From an uncultured Eubacteriales bacterium (lineage in GTDB: Bacteria; Bacillota; Clostridia; Lachnospirales; Lachnospiraceae), in assembly GCA_900313765.1 (NCBI GenBank), contig OMSN01000030.1, positions 1 through 11,669 of the forward strand: a DNA stretch of 11,669 nucleotides, read 5' to 3'. The notes under the pieces were generated by a model. It ran no database searches. It was not told the DNA's origin and was given only the letters and a program-made list of their open reading frames with translations. Within the stretch, counting starts at the first letter, position 1. Each line of letters opens with the position of its first letter. Shown here piece by piece: positions 6,464-11,669 of the stretch. The translations under genes were made by a program, and so were the position numbers.

Positions 6464-6865
6464 ATGGGTACAGGTTTTATTGATTCGTTTCAGCTGATCA
6501 TTGGGATCTATCTTCTGTACATGGGTGTGAAGGGGGAGAACCTGGGAAACCGTCTGAGCGGGACTCCCGATAAAAATGAAGTGAAGGAACCTGTCGCACT
6601 GCGGGTGCTCTATATTGTCGGTGCCGTATTCGCACTGTCAGATTTTGGAATCTGCATGCTGCGCAATAAAATGTTCACGGTGGAGGCTGCGCAGGAGGGT
6701 GTGAACATAACGCAGAACTTCACCATCGACGCACTGCCGTTTCTGACCTATGATCTGATGAATACGGTCAGCCGGGTGCTGTCGCTTCTGGCGCTGGCCG
6801 TGCTGATCGGATCTGCAGTCTGGCTTCTGATCCTGAGCAGCCGGTATGAGAAAAATGGAAACTGA
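6464..6865 (+). CDS. Small membrane protein of unknown function, three predicted helices
   Basis: This encodes 133 residues. The ATG at 6464 is chosen because AGGAGG sits 5 bases before it; the in-frame ATG at 6437 has no such site. Hydrophobic segments lie at about 5-23, 45-66 and 104-125. A polar loop (about 24-42, KGENLGNRLSGTPDKNEV) separates the first two, and a less hydrophobic stretch (67-100) containing NITQNFT separates the last two. The C-terminus is short and basic (SSRYEKNGN). I do not recognise the family and see no catalytic motif. It is transcribed alone: divergent from the nucleoside operon and convergent with truA, whose stop codon directly abuts its own. It could be an accessory or envelope protein, but nothing in the sequence says which. 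Confidence 0.8.
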   Translation: MGTGFIDSFQLIIGIYLLYMGVKGENLGNRLSGTPDKNEVKEPVALRVLYIVGAVFALSDFGICMLRNKMFTVEAAQEGVNITQNFTIDALPFLTYDLMNTVSRVLSLLALAVLIGSAVWLLILSSRYEKNGN

Positions 6866-7726
6866 TCAGTAGCGTACTTCCATCAGGGTAAGACCACTTG
6901 CGGGAGCTGTGTGACACGCAGCTCCTTTTTTCTGTGCTTCCAGGATGGCCTTTACAGCACTTTCCTCAGATCTGCCGGCCCCAACCTCCACAAGTTCTCC
7001 TGTGAGCAGGCGGACCATATGATTCAGGAAACCGTCCCCGTAATAATCCAGAACGATCGTATTGTCATCCGGTCTTGAGATGTCGATCTGCGTAATGGTC
7101 CGGACTGCGCTCTTTTTCATTTTCAGACCGCAGAAACTGGTGAAGTCGTGTGTTCCCAGAAGCGCGCGGGAAGCGCGCAGCATCGCCTCTGTATCCAGGT
7201 CTTCACCATACTGCCAGAGAAAGCGGCGGTTCATGACATCGGGGAAGGGAGCAATGCGGATCCTGTACTGATACCATTTTGAGCTGGTGAGATAGCGGGC
7301 ATGGAACCGGTCTGAGGCCCGGACGATCTTCGGGATGGCGATGTCGTCCGGCAGGTAGTGGTTGAGCGCTTCCAGGAGCATGGCATCCTGGCTCAGGACC
7401 AGAGTGGAGCGCTTAGCCCTGCCGGAGGCCGCCATGGCCTGCGCCCTGGCAGCAGTACTGCTCCAGGAGGCTTTCATGGACGGATACTTCTTCGTGAAGG
7501 CGTTCAGGCGCTCCTCCGATACCCAGAAGTTTGCGGTCTGTCCCAGTGCATGTACGCCGGCATCGGTGCGTCCTGCTCCGAAAACTTCAATATCTGTCTC
7601 AAGCAGGCGGGACAGGAGCGTTTCGAGCTTTCCCTGGATCGTATTGTCGATCCGGGGCTGTTTCTGCCATCCCTTATAGCGGGTACCTTCGTATTGAACT
7701 GTCATCTTATAGTTGATCTGATGCAT
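6866..7726 (-). CDS. truA: tRNA pseudouridine(38-40) synthase TruA
   Basis: This encodes 286 residues. TruA isomerises uridines 38 to 40 in the anticodon stem of many tRNAs and acts as a dimer in the cytoplasm. The sequence shows the N-terminal YEGTRYKGWQKQP (12-24), the catalytic loop GAGRTDAGVHALGQ with nucleophile Asp55, RFHARYLTSSKWYQYRI, LLGTHDFTSFC and the C-terminal YGDGFLNHMVRLLTG. The ATG at 7726 has only a modest ribosome binding site (AGGCGAG); Met8 is a less likely alternative. Between the catalytic loop and LNHYLPDDI lies an extra alanine- and serine-rich, basic stretch (about residues 76-112) where most TruA proteins have only around ten residues, which makes this one longer than the usual 245-270. 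The gene has its own promoter at 7778-7806 and no visible terminator, since it ends against the convergent membrane protein gene. Confidence 0.95.
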   Translation of the reverse strand: MHQINYKMTVQYEGTRYKGWQKQPRIDNTIQGKLETLLSRLLETDIEVFGAGRTDAGVHALGQTANFWVSEERLNAFTKKYPSMKASWSSTAARAQAMAASGRAKRSTLVLSQDAMLLEALNHYLPDDIAIPKIVRASDRFHARYLTSSKWYQYRIRIAPFPDVMNRRFLWQYGEDLDTEAMLRASRALLGTHDFTSFCGLKMKKSAVRTITQIDISRPDDNTIVLDYYGDGFLNHMVRLLTGELVEVGAGRSEESAVKAILEAQKKGAACHTAPASGLTLMEVRY

Positions 7727-7777
7727 ATTCTCGCCTGCTTTCCTGATCCGTTCCGGTTCGTTCTGAAATCTTTCAAA

Positions 7778-7806
7778 ATCATAACAGAGTTCATTTTCCT
7801 TGACAA
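7778..7806 (-). promoter_or_regulatory. Promoter of truA
   Basis: On the minus strand TTGTCA (7806-7801), a 17-base spacer and TATGAT (7783-7778), five of six matches in each box. The start of transcription would be near 7771, about 45 bases before the ATG. Confidence 0.75.
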
Positions 7807-7816
7807 CTGAGCCGCA

Positions 7817-7835
7817 AATTGTGACGCAATTGTGA
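7817..7835. repeat. Direct repeat AATTGTGA-N3-AATTGTGA between truA and hsp20
   Basis: The octamer AATTGTGA occurs at 7817-7824 and 7828-7835, exactly 11 bases apart, about one helical turn. It overlaps an inverted repeat AATTG-TGACG-CAATT (7817-7831). It lies upstream of both divergent promoters: just behind the truA -35 and 14 bases before the CIRCE element. It may be a regulator site; no known regulator is matched. Confidence 0.35.
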
Positions 7836-7848
7836 AACTTTCAGAAAA

Positions 7849-7875
7849 TTAGCACTCGCCACTTGACAGTGCTAG
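7849..7875 (+). promoter_or_regulatory. CIRCE element (HrcA operator), right arm degenerate
   Basis: The left arm TTAGCACTC (7849-7857) is identical to the CIRCE consensus. It is followed by exactly 9 bases and CAGTGCTAG (7867-7875), which matches seven of nine positions of the consensus right arm GAGTGCTAA. CIRCE is bound by the repressor HrcA, which releases under heat shock. The element overlaps the -35 box of the hsp20 promoter, the expected place for repression. Confidence 0.87.
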
Positions 7876-7891
7876 TAACAAGAGGTATAAC
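7863..7891 (+). promoter_or_regulatory. Sigma-A promoter of hsp20, overlapping CIRCE
   Basis: A perfect TTGACA (7863-7868), a 17-base spacer and TATAAC (7886-7891). The -35 lies across the CIRCE spacer and the first bases of its right arm. Transcription would start near 7898, giving a leader of about 90 bases before the ATG at 7990. Confidence 0.88.
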
Positions 7892-7989
7892 ACAGTCAGA
7901 AAGAAGATCAAGGACAAAGATCACAGGAATGAATGATCCGGTCCGCTTCTCGAAAAATTACAAATTACATCCAAAGGAGGATATGAATT

Positions 7990-8460
7990 ATGATGATGGT
8001 ACCGAGACTTTTTAATGACAATCTGTTTGACAGCTGGTTTGATGATGATTTCTTCTGGCCGGAGTTCAGAAGAGATGCTCAGAAGCCGGAGAAGAAACTC
8101 TATGGCCACAGAGCAGCTGCGATCATGAAGACCGATGTGAAGGAAACTGAGAAGGGCTACGAAGTGGATATCGATCTTCCGGGATTCAAGAAGGATGACG
8201 TTACCTGTGAGCTGAAGGATGGCTACCTGACCATCTCCGCACAGAAGAACGTAGAGAATGACGAGAAGAACGAAGAGGGTAAGTATATCCGCAAAGAGCG
8301 CTATACCGGAAGCCAGAGCAGAAGCTTCTATGTCGGAGAGCATCTGACCGAAGAAGACATTCATGCATCGTTTGAGGACGGAATCCTGAAACTCACGATC
8401 CCGAAAGAGGAGCAGAAGGTAGTGGAAGAGAAGAGACATTTTGTCCAGATCGAAGGCTGA
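7990..8460 (+). CDS. Small heat-shock protein, Hsp20/alpha-crystallin family
   Basis: This encodes 156 residues. GGAGG at 7976-7980 lies 9 bases before the ATG; the protein starts MMMVPRLF, so the second or third Met is also possible. An aromatic and acidic N-terminal arm (FDSWFDDDFFWPEF, 13-26) precedes the alpha-crystallin domain (about 46-138). That domain contains TDVKETEKGYEVDIDLPGF, the LKDGYLTISA strand pair, RSFYV and the conserved SFEDGILKLTIPK (A-x-x-x-D-G-v-L type, 127-139). The C-terminal tail has FVQIEG, whose V-Q-I could serve as the I-x-I motif that docks subunits in the oligomer. Such proteins hold unfolding proteins without ATP and pass them to DnaK. A CIRCE element over the promoter puts it under HrcA control, and a J-protein gene follows in the same direction. 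Confidence 0.96.
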   Translation: MMMVPRLFNDNLFDSWFDDDFFWPEFRRDAQKPEKKLYGHRAAAIMKTDVKETEKGYEVDIDLPGFKKDDVTCELKDGYLTISAQKNVENDEKNEEGKYIRKERYTGSQSRSFYVGEHLTEEDIHASFEDGILKLTIPKEEQKVVEEKRHFVQIEG

Positions 8461-8511
8461 TTCCGGTGATCTCCGGGACATTGCCGATCGCAGTTATAAG
8501 ATAAGGATGCG

Positions 8512-8538
8512 GCCCGGGAGAGATCCCGGGCTGTTTTT
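8512..8538 (+). terminator. Intrinsic terminator between hsp20 and the J-protein gene
   Basis: GCCCGGGA (8512-8519), loop GAGA (a GNRA tetraloop), TCCCGGGC (8524-8531), then TG and five T (8534-8538). The stem is strong, but the T-run is short and starts two bases after it. No promoter was seen between it and the next gene, so it probably acts as a partial terminator inside a two-gene operon. Confidence 0.8.
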
Positions 8539-8575
8539 CAGAAAGCAGGATCTCGCAGTAAGGAGGTGAGGGAGA

Positions 8576-9409
8576 ATGAGCGCGAAGAGGGACTACTATG
8601 AGGTCCTTGGCTGCAGCAAAGGCGCAGCGGACAAGGATCTGAAGAAGGCATACCGGAAACTGGCCAGAAAGTATCATCCGGACAGTAATCCTGGAAATAA
8701 AGAAGCAGAACAGAAGTTTAAAGAGATCAGCGAGGCCTATGATGTCCTCAGTGACCCGGAAAAGCGGAAGCTGTATGATCAGTTCGGAATGGCCGCTTTT
8801 GATGAGAGTGCAGGCGGTGCCGGAAACGGTTTCTATGGCCAGGATCCCTTCGGACACGGTCCATTCTCCGGATCATCCGGGGCAAGGGCATGGTCGGACG
8901 GCAGCGGAACCTATCATACATGGCAGTTCAGCTCGGACGATCCAGGCATGAAAGACATCTTCAAAGATCTGTTTGGCGAGGATGTACATTTTGAATCCGG
9001 AAACAGCGGATATGGGAACGGAGCCTTTCGCAGAAGTGCCGGCGGATATGGGAACAGGGCGTCCTATGGAAGCGCAGGCGGGTTCCGCGAACGGGGACCG
9101 GAGCGGCTTGACCTGCAGAAGAGTCTGCACATCCCATTTACGACCGCTGTCTTTGGCGGCGAGGTCAGGGTCTCCACACCGGATGGGAGCGTCATGCTCA
9201 CGATCCCGCCCGGATGCCAGTGCGGACGGAAGTTCCGGCTTGCCGGCAAGGGAAAGACCAGTGTCTCGGATCCGAAGGTCAGGGGCGATCTGTATGTGAT
9301 CATCCAGATCACGGTTCCGAAAGATCTGAGCGCGGCGGAAGTGCGAAAACTCAGGGAATACGAACATCTGAGAAAACAGAAGGGATCAGGCAGCCATTCG
9401 GCGGCATGA
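8576..9409 (+). CDS. J-domain co-chaperone without zinc finger (DnaJ/CbpA-like)
   Basis: This encodes 277 residues. AAGGAGGTGA sits directly upstream at good spacing. The J-domain (about 6-70) has [11 protein letters not shown] with the essential HPD at 34-36 and ends [10 protein letters not shown] glycine- and phenylalanine-rich linker (about 77-170) follows, including two copies of GGYGN/SGYGN encoded by an exact repeat at 9008-9019 and 9044-9055. Then a single substrate-binding C-terminal domain (about 177-248) has [34 protein letters not shown] and [12 protein letters not shown]. There are no CxxCxGxG zinc-finger repeats, so this is not full DnaJ (about 375 residues). It is also shorter than CbpA (about 305), which usually has two such domains. 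The J-domain stimulates DnaK ATPase activity. Placement after hsp20 suggests it hands Hsp20-held clients to DnaK. Confidence 0.92.
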   Translation: MSAKRDYYEVLGCSKGAADKDLKKAYRKLARKYHPDSNPGNKEAEQKFKEISEAYDVLSDPEKRKLYDQFGMAAFDESAGGAGNGFYGQDPFGHGPFSGSSGARAWSDGSGTYHTWQFSSDDPGMKDIFKDLFGEDVHFESGNSGYGNGAFRRSAGGYGNRASYGSAGGFRERGPERLDLQKSLHIPFTTAVFGGEVRVSTPDGSVMLTIPPGCQCGRKFRLAGKGKTSVSDPKVRGDLYVIIQITVPKDLSAAEVRKLREYEHLRKQKGSGSHSAA

Positions 9410-9451
9410 AGAAAAGCCTGAATAAAACAGAAAGATATATAGAATGAAAAG

Positions 9452-9490
9452 GGAAGCGGCCGGCAGTTCAGACACTGTGCGGCCGCTTCC
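9452..9490. terminator. Bidirectional terminator between convergent genes
   Basis: GGAAGCGGCC (9452-9461) pairs perfectly with GGCCGCTTCC (9481-9490); inner bases add a few more pairs. The + strand tail is TGTTGTCATTT and the minus strand tail is CTTTTCATTC, both moderately T-rich. It lies 43 bases after the J-protein stop and 62 bases past the PPC-protein stop. Confidence 0.7.
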
Positions 9491-9528
9491 TGTTGTCATT
9501 TCGGATGCAGAAAATCTGGACGAAACAG

Positions 9529-9547
9529 ATATCTGCCGGGCAGATAT
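9529..9547 (-). terminator. Hairpin directly after the PPC-domain gene
   Basis: ATATCTG (9529-9535), loop CCGGG, CAGATAT (9541-9547) forms a perfect 7-pair stem 5 bases past the PPC-protein stop. On the minus strand it is followed by CTGTTTCG, a weak tail. It may help the stronger hairpin at 9452-9490 or stabilise the transcript end. Confidence 0.4.
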
Positions 9548-9551
9548 GTGC

Positions 9552-9974
9552 TCAATCAAAATCAAACAGATTCAGACCGGTCACTTCGTCGTATTTTCTG
9601 CCGACATGTCCGTCAAGAACGGTAACGGTCAGTTCGCAGGTCCCTGAGATCCTGCATGCGGTCAGATGTCCTCCGTGGATGTTCATATTGTCATCGCACA
9701 GATTGATATGCAGGTGAAGGTATGGTTCGCCGTCCTTCTGTGTGATACTTCCCACGATTGAGGAGACTTCCTGCTCTCCGAAGAATTCTCTGCCCTCAAA
9801 CTTATGATCTGCGACCCGGTAGATTCCGACTTTGGCATAATCTGCAGCGCCGAGGCCGCTGACAGAGCCAAGCAATATGCTTTCTGCCTTGCAGAAGGCA
9901 GTCAGGGACTCCATCACCTCTTCCCCTCTGTCGATCCGGACAAGATAATGATCACCATATTTTCCGTATTTCAT
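9552..9974 (-). CDS. PPC/DUF296 domain protein (putative DNA-binding)
   Basis: This encodes 140 residues. CTGGAGGG lies about 7 bases before the ATG at 9974. The whole chain is one PPC (plants and prokaryotes conserved) domain. RIDRGEEVMESLTAF (13-27) is followed by GSVSGLGAADYAKVGIY (36-52), SSIVGSITQKDGEPYLHLHINL (71-92) with histidines 87 and 89, and GGHL (101-104), then a last strand pair. In plants this domain sits behind AT-hooks and mediates trimer formation. Bacterial stand-alone versions, like this one, are annotated as DNA-binding or of unknown function, and the clustered histidines could bind a metal. The gene is single, convergent with the J-protein gene and divergent from yfcE, with its own promoter. 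Family is clear; function is not. Confidence 0.9.
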   Translation of the reverse strand: MKYGKYGDHYLVRIDRGEEVMESLTAFCKAESILLGSVSGLGAADYAKVGIYRVADHKFEGREFFGEQEVSSIVGSITQKDGEPYLHLHINLCDDNMNIHGGHLTACRISGTCELTVTVLDGHVGRKYDEVTGLNLFDFD

Positions 9975-10019
9975 TTTTCAACCCTCCAGTTTCTGTGCGG
10001 ATACGGTTCATTTCCTAAT

Positions 10020-10048
10020 ATCATACTATAACCTGGCCAGTGTGTCTT
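10020..10048 (-). promoter_or_regulatory. Promoter of the PPC-domain gene
   Basis: On the minus strand AAGACA (10048-10043), a 17-base spacer and TATGAT (10025-10020), about 46 bases before the ATG at 9974. The spacer contains the 8-base palindrome CTGGCCAG (10033-10040), which could be an operator. Confidence 0.6.
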
Positions 10049-10077
10049 GTGCTGACAGTGAAAGACGATTCCGGTGA

Positions 10078-10106
10078 TTGACGGCGGCGGGACAAAAGGG
10101 TAGTCT
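10078..10106 (+). promoter_or_regulatory. Weak candidate promoter of the yfcE-comB operon
   Basis: TTGACG (10078-10083), a 17-base spacer and TAGTCT (10101-10106). The -35 is good and the -10 poor. It is the best match in the 180-base divergent gap and would give a leader of about 40 bases before the start at 10155. Confidence 0.25.
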
Positions 10107-10154
10107 TGGATGGGACGGCTGACGAATATCATCAGGGAGAGGAATGCAGATTAT

Positions 10155-10703
10155 ATGAAGAAGATACTGATTGCATCAGATATACATGGATCCGCCTGGT
10201 ACTGCAGAAAACTTCTGCAGGCTCTGGAGAGGGAAGGGGCGAAGCGCATGCTCCTGCTTGGAGACATCCTGTATCATGGTCCGCGCAATGATCTTCCCAG
10301 AGAGTATGCCCCGAAAGATGTGATCGCAATGCTGAATCCCCTGAAGGAGAGAATTGTCAGCGTGCGCGGCAACTGTGAGGCGGAGGTGGACCAGATGGTT
10401 CTGGACTTTCCGGTGCTTGCGGATTACTGCCTGATGCCGGTGGGCGATCATATGATGTTCTGCACGCACGGGCACATTTACAACGAAGAGAACCTGCCGC
10501 CGATGATGCCGGGAGATATCCTTCTCTATGGGCACACCCATGTTCCCAGGGCGGAGAAGGTACTGGATAAATGGATGCTGAATCCGGGCTCTGTCTCGAT
10601 TCCAAAGGGCGGAAGCGTGCCGAGCTACGCAGTGCTGGAAGATGGAACATTTACGATCAAGGACATGGAGGGCGCCGTCATCATGCAGGCGGTGTTACTG
10701 TGA
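10155..10703 (+). CDS. yfcE: YfcE-type metallophosphodiesterase
   Basis: This encodes 182 residues, close to the 184 of E. coli YfcE. The start at 10155 (MKKILIASDIHGS) matches how family members begin. A GGGAGAGG site lies 12 bases upstream, somewhat far. An ATG at 10110 would add 15 non-conserved residues. All metal-site motifs are present: DIHG (Asp9, His11), GDILYHGPRN (Asp37), RGNCEAEVDQM (Asn73), CTHGH (His105) and YGHTHV (His127, His129), followed by LNPGSVSIPKGG. The family binds two metal ions, usually Mn2+, and hydrolyses phosphodiesters. The physiological substrate is unknown even in E. coli. It is followed after 27 bases by the ComB-family gene on the same strand, so the two are probably cotranscribed. 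Confidence 0.93.
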   Translation: MKKILIASDIHGSAWYCRKLLQALEREGAKRMLLLGDILYHGPRNDLPREYAPKDVIAMLNPLKERIVSVRGNCEAEVDQMVLDFPVLADYCLMPVGDHMMFCTHGHIYNEENLPPMMPGDILLYGHTHVPRAEKVLDKWMLNPGSVSIPKGGSVPSYAVLEDGTFTIKDMEGAVIMQAVLL

Positions 10704-10730
10704 AAAATAGTATGAGGAGAGATGCTGCAT

Positions 10731-11432
10731 ATGAAGATACAGATCCTGGAACTGATAGAAGGCGCGAAGAAAGCGGAAGGCCTGAGCGTCGTAATCGACG
10801 TGTTCCGCGCATTTACAACGGAATGCTACTGTTTTGACGGGGGAGCGAAGGTCTGCTATCCGATCGGGAGTATGCAGGATGCATTTGCCCTGAAAGAGAT
10901 GCATCCGGACTGGGTGCTGCTCGGTGAGCGCGGTGGTTTGAAGGTGGATGGCTGCGATCTGGGCAATTCACCCTGGGACGCATCCAACTATGACTTCCGG
11001 GGAAAGACGATGATCCATTCCACCAGCGCCGGTACGCAGGGGATCGTCAATGCTGCGCGTGCCAATGCTTCGGAGATCATTACGGGCAGTCTGGTCAATG
11101 CACAGGCGATCGCTTCCTACATCCGCGCGAAGGATCCCGGGACAGTCTCGCTGATTGCGATGGGAAAGGCGGGGATCACGCCGGTTCCGGAAGATCTGCT
11201 TGCGGCGGAGTATATCAAGGCACTGCTGGAAGAGAAGCCCTTTGATATCGACGGCCGGATCGACTATCTGAAAGACCATGGCGGCGAACAGTTCTTTGAC
11301 CCGGCACAGGCGCATATCTTCCCGAGGGAAGATTACCCGCTGTGCGTTGCATATAACCAGTTCCCGTTTGTACTGCGGGTGGAAATGGGAAAGACACTGA
11401 AGATCTGCAGGGTGGACCCGCCGTTTGCGTGA
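10731..11432 (+). CDS. comB: ComB family protein (2-phosphosulfolactate phosphatase-like)
   Basis: This encodes 233 residues. Of two close ATG codons, the one at 10731 is chosen. GAGGAG (10714-10719) is 11 bases from it, but only 2 bases from the ATG at 10722. Family motifs are [11 protein letters not shown] (20-30), [19 protein letters not shown] (63-81), STSAGTQG (97-104), a GSLVNA segment (119-124) and an acidic [10 protein letters not shown] (153-162). In methanogens ComB dephosphorylates 2-phosphosulfolactate during coenzyme M synthesis. Many bacteria that make no coenzyme M carry homologues whose substrate is unknown, and none of the other coenzyme M genes is visible here. I therefore name the family with confidence but not the reaction. 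It lies 27 bases after yfcE and 55 bases before the dipeptidase gene, in the same direction. Confidence 0.9.
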   Translation: MKIQILELIEGAKKAEGLSVVIDVFRAFTTECYCFDGGAKVCYPIGSMQDAFALKEMHPDWVLLGERGGLKVDGCDLGNSPWDASNYDFRGKTMIHSTSAGTQGIVNAARANASEIITGSLVNAQAIASYIRAKDPGTVSLIAMGKAGITPVPEDLLAAEYIKALLEEKPFDIDGRIDYLKDHGGEQFFDPAQAHIFPREDYPLCVAYNQFPFVLRVEMGKTLKICRVDPPFA

Positions 11433-11487
11433 TCTTTCATATATCATTCATTTTAACGGAGAATACCAGACAGGAGGAAAGCAGCAT

Positions 11488-11669
11488 ATGGCATGTACAA
11501 CAATACTGGTAGGAAAGAAAGCTTCTTATGACGGCTCCACGATGATCGCGCGCAATGATGATTCAGGCGCAGGAAACTATACCCCCAAGAAATATGTAAT
11601 CGTTCACCCGGAGGATCAGCCCCGGACTTATACGACAGTCCTGACGCACTGCACGGTGCAGCTGCCGGA
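11488..11669 (+). CDS. Family C69 dipeptidase, N-terminal 60 residues (3' end outside window)
   Basis: The ATG at 11488 follows AGGAGG (11472-11477) with a 10-base gap. The visible start [17 protein letters not shown] followed by [10 protein letters not shown] is the hallmark of peptidase family C69 (PepD/dipeptidase A). Cys3 would be the N-terminal nucleophile once the first residues are removed, and RNDD is the conserved substrate-pocket stretch. These Ntn-hydrolases cleave dipeptides in the cytoplasm, or are surface-exposed if a signal peptide is present; none is seen here. Full proteins have about 470-550 residues, so only the first eighth is present. It is probably the third gene of the yfcE-comB transcription unit. 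No terminator or clear promoter was seen in the 55-base gap before it. Confidence 0.92.
   Translation, partial: MACTTILVGKKASYDGSTMIARNDDSGAGNYTPKKYVIVHPEDQPRTYTTVLTHCTVQLP

Noticed and set aside
7800..7811. The 12-mer TTGACAACTGAG found both here and at 6391-6402, as a shared regulatory motif
   Set aside because: At 7800 no -10 follows on the + strand, and the same bases serve as the truA -35 on the other strand. Two copies sharing a common -35 sequence are not enough to claim a motif.
7817..7835. CtsR operator
   Set aside because: The spacing layout is similar but the half-sites do not match the GGTCAAA heptamer on either strand.

Overview
The window looks like ordinary chromosomal DNA from a fairly GC-rich Bacillota, most likely class Clostridia and probably Lachnospiraceae. 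The grounds are strong AAGGAGG-type ribosome binding sites, sigma-A promoters with 17-bp spacers, a CIRCE heat-shock operator, intrinsic terminators, and gene families common in that group. These families are a BMP nucleoside ABC transporter, a family C69 dipeptidase, a YfcE phosphodiesterase and a MATE pump. The genus assignment is inference. No tRNA, rRNA, IS element, prophage, CRISPR array or defence system was recognised.

Layout. (1) 1-1072 (+): the C-terminal part of a MATE-family multidrug/Na+ antiporter, closed by a strong terminator. (2) 1137-1448: an AT-rich gap holding one possible 16-codon micro-ORF with a good ribosome binding site, followed by two hairpin terminators. (3) 1449-6140 (-): a four-gene ABC importer of the NupNOPQ/BmpA-NupABC (purine nucleoside) type. 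In transcription order it has a double-cassette ATPase, two permeases and the BMP-family binding protein. A near-consensus promoter lies at 6286-6314, a terminator-like hairpin sits in the leader just before the ATPase start, and a second promoter precedes the binding-protein gene. (4) 6464-6865 (+): a small three-helix membrane protein of unknown function, ending exactly where the convergent truA (6866-7726, -) ends. (5) 7778-7891: a divergent regulatory region with the truA promoter, a short direct repeat, and a CIRCE element overlapping the promoter of the heat-shock genes. (6) 7990-9409 (+): a small heat-shock protein (Hsp20) and a zinc-finger-less J-protein, separated by a terminator. (7) 9552-9974 (-): a PPC/DUF296-domain protein. 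(8) 10155-11669 (+): a yfcE-like phosphodiesterase, a ComB-family (2-phosphosulfolactate phosphatase) protein and the start of a C69 dipeptidase, in a probable operon.

How they work together. The importer should take up nucleosides for salvage. Its leader hairpin suggests transcription attenuation, and the extra promoter suggests the binding protein is made in excess. Hsp20 and the J-protein form a small protein-quality-control pair: Hsp20 holds unfolded clients, and the J-protein would pass them to DnaK under HrcA control. TruA is a housekeeping tRNA modification enzyme. I found no convincing undescribed multi-gene system. The parts most worth a second look are the nucleoside-operon leader, the binding protein without a lipobox, the micro-ORF with a pairable ribosome binding site, the insertion in TruA, and the Hsp20/J-protein control region.
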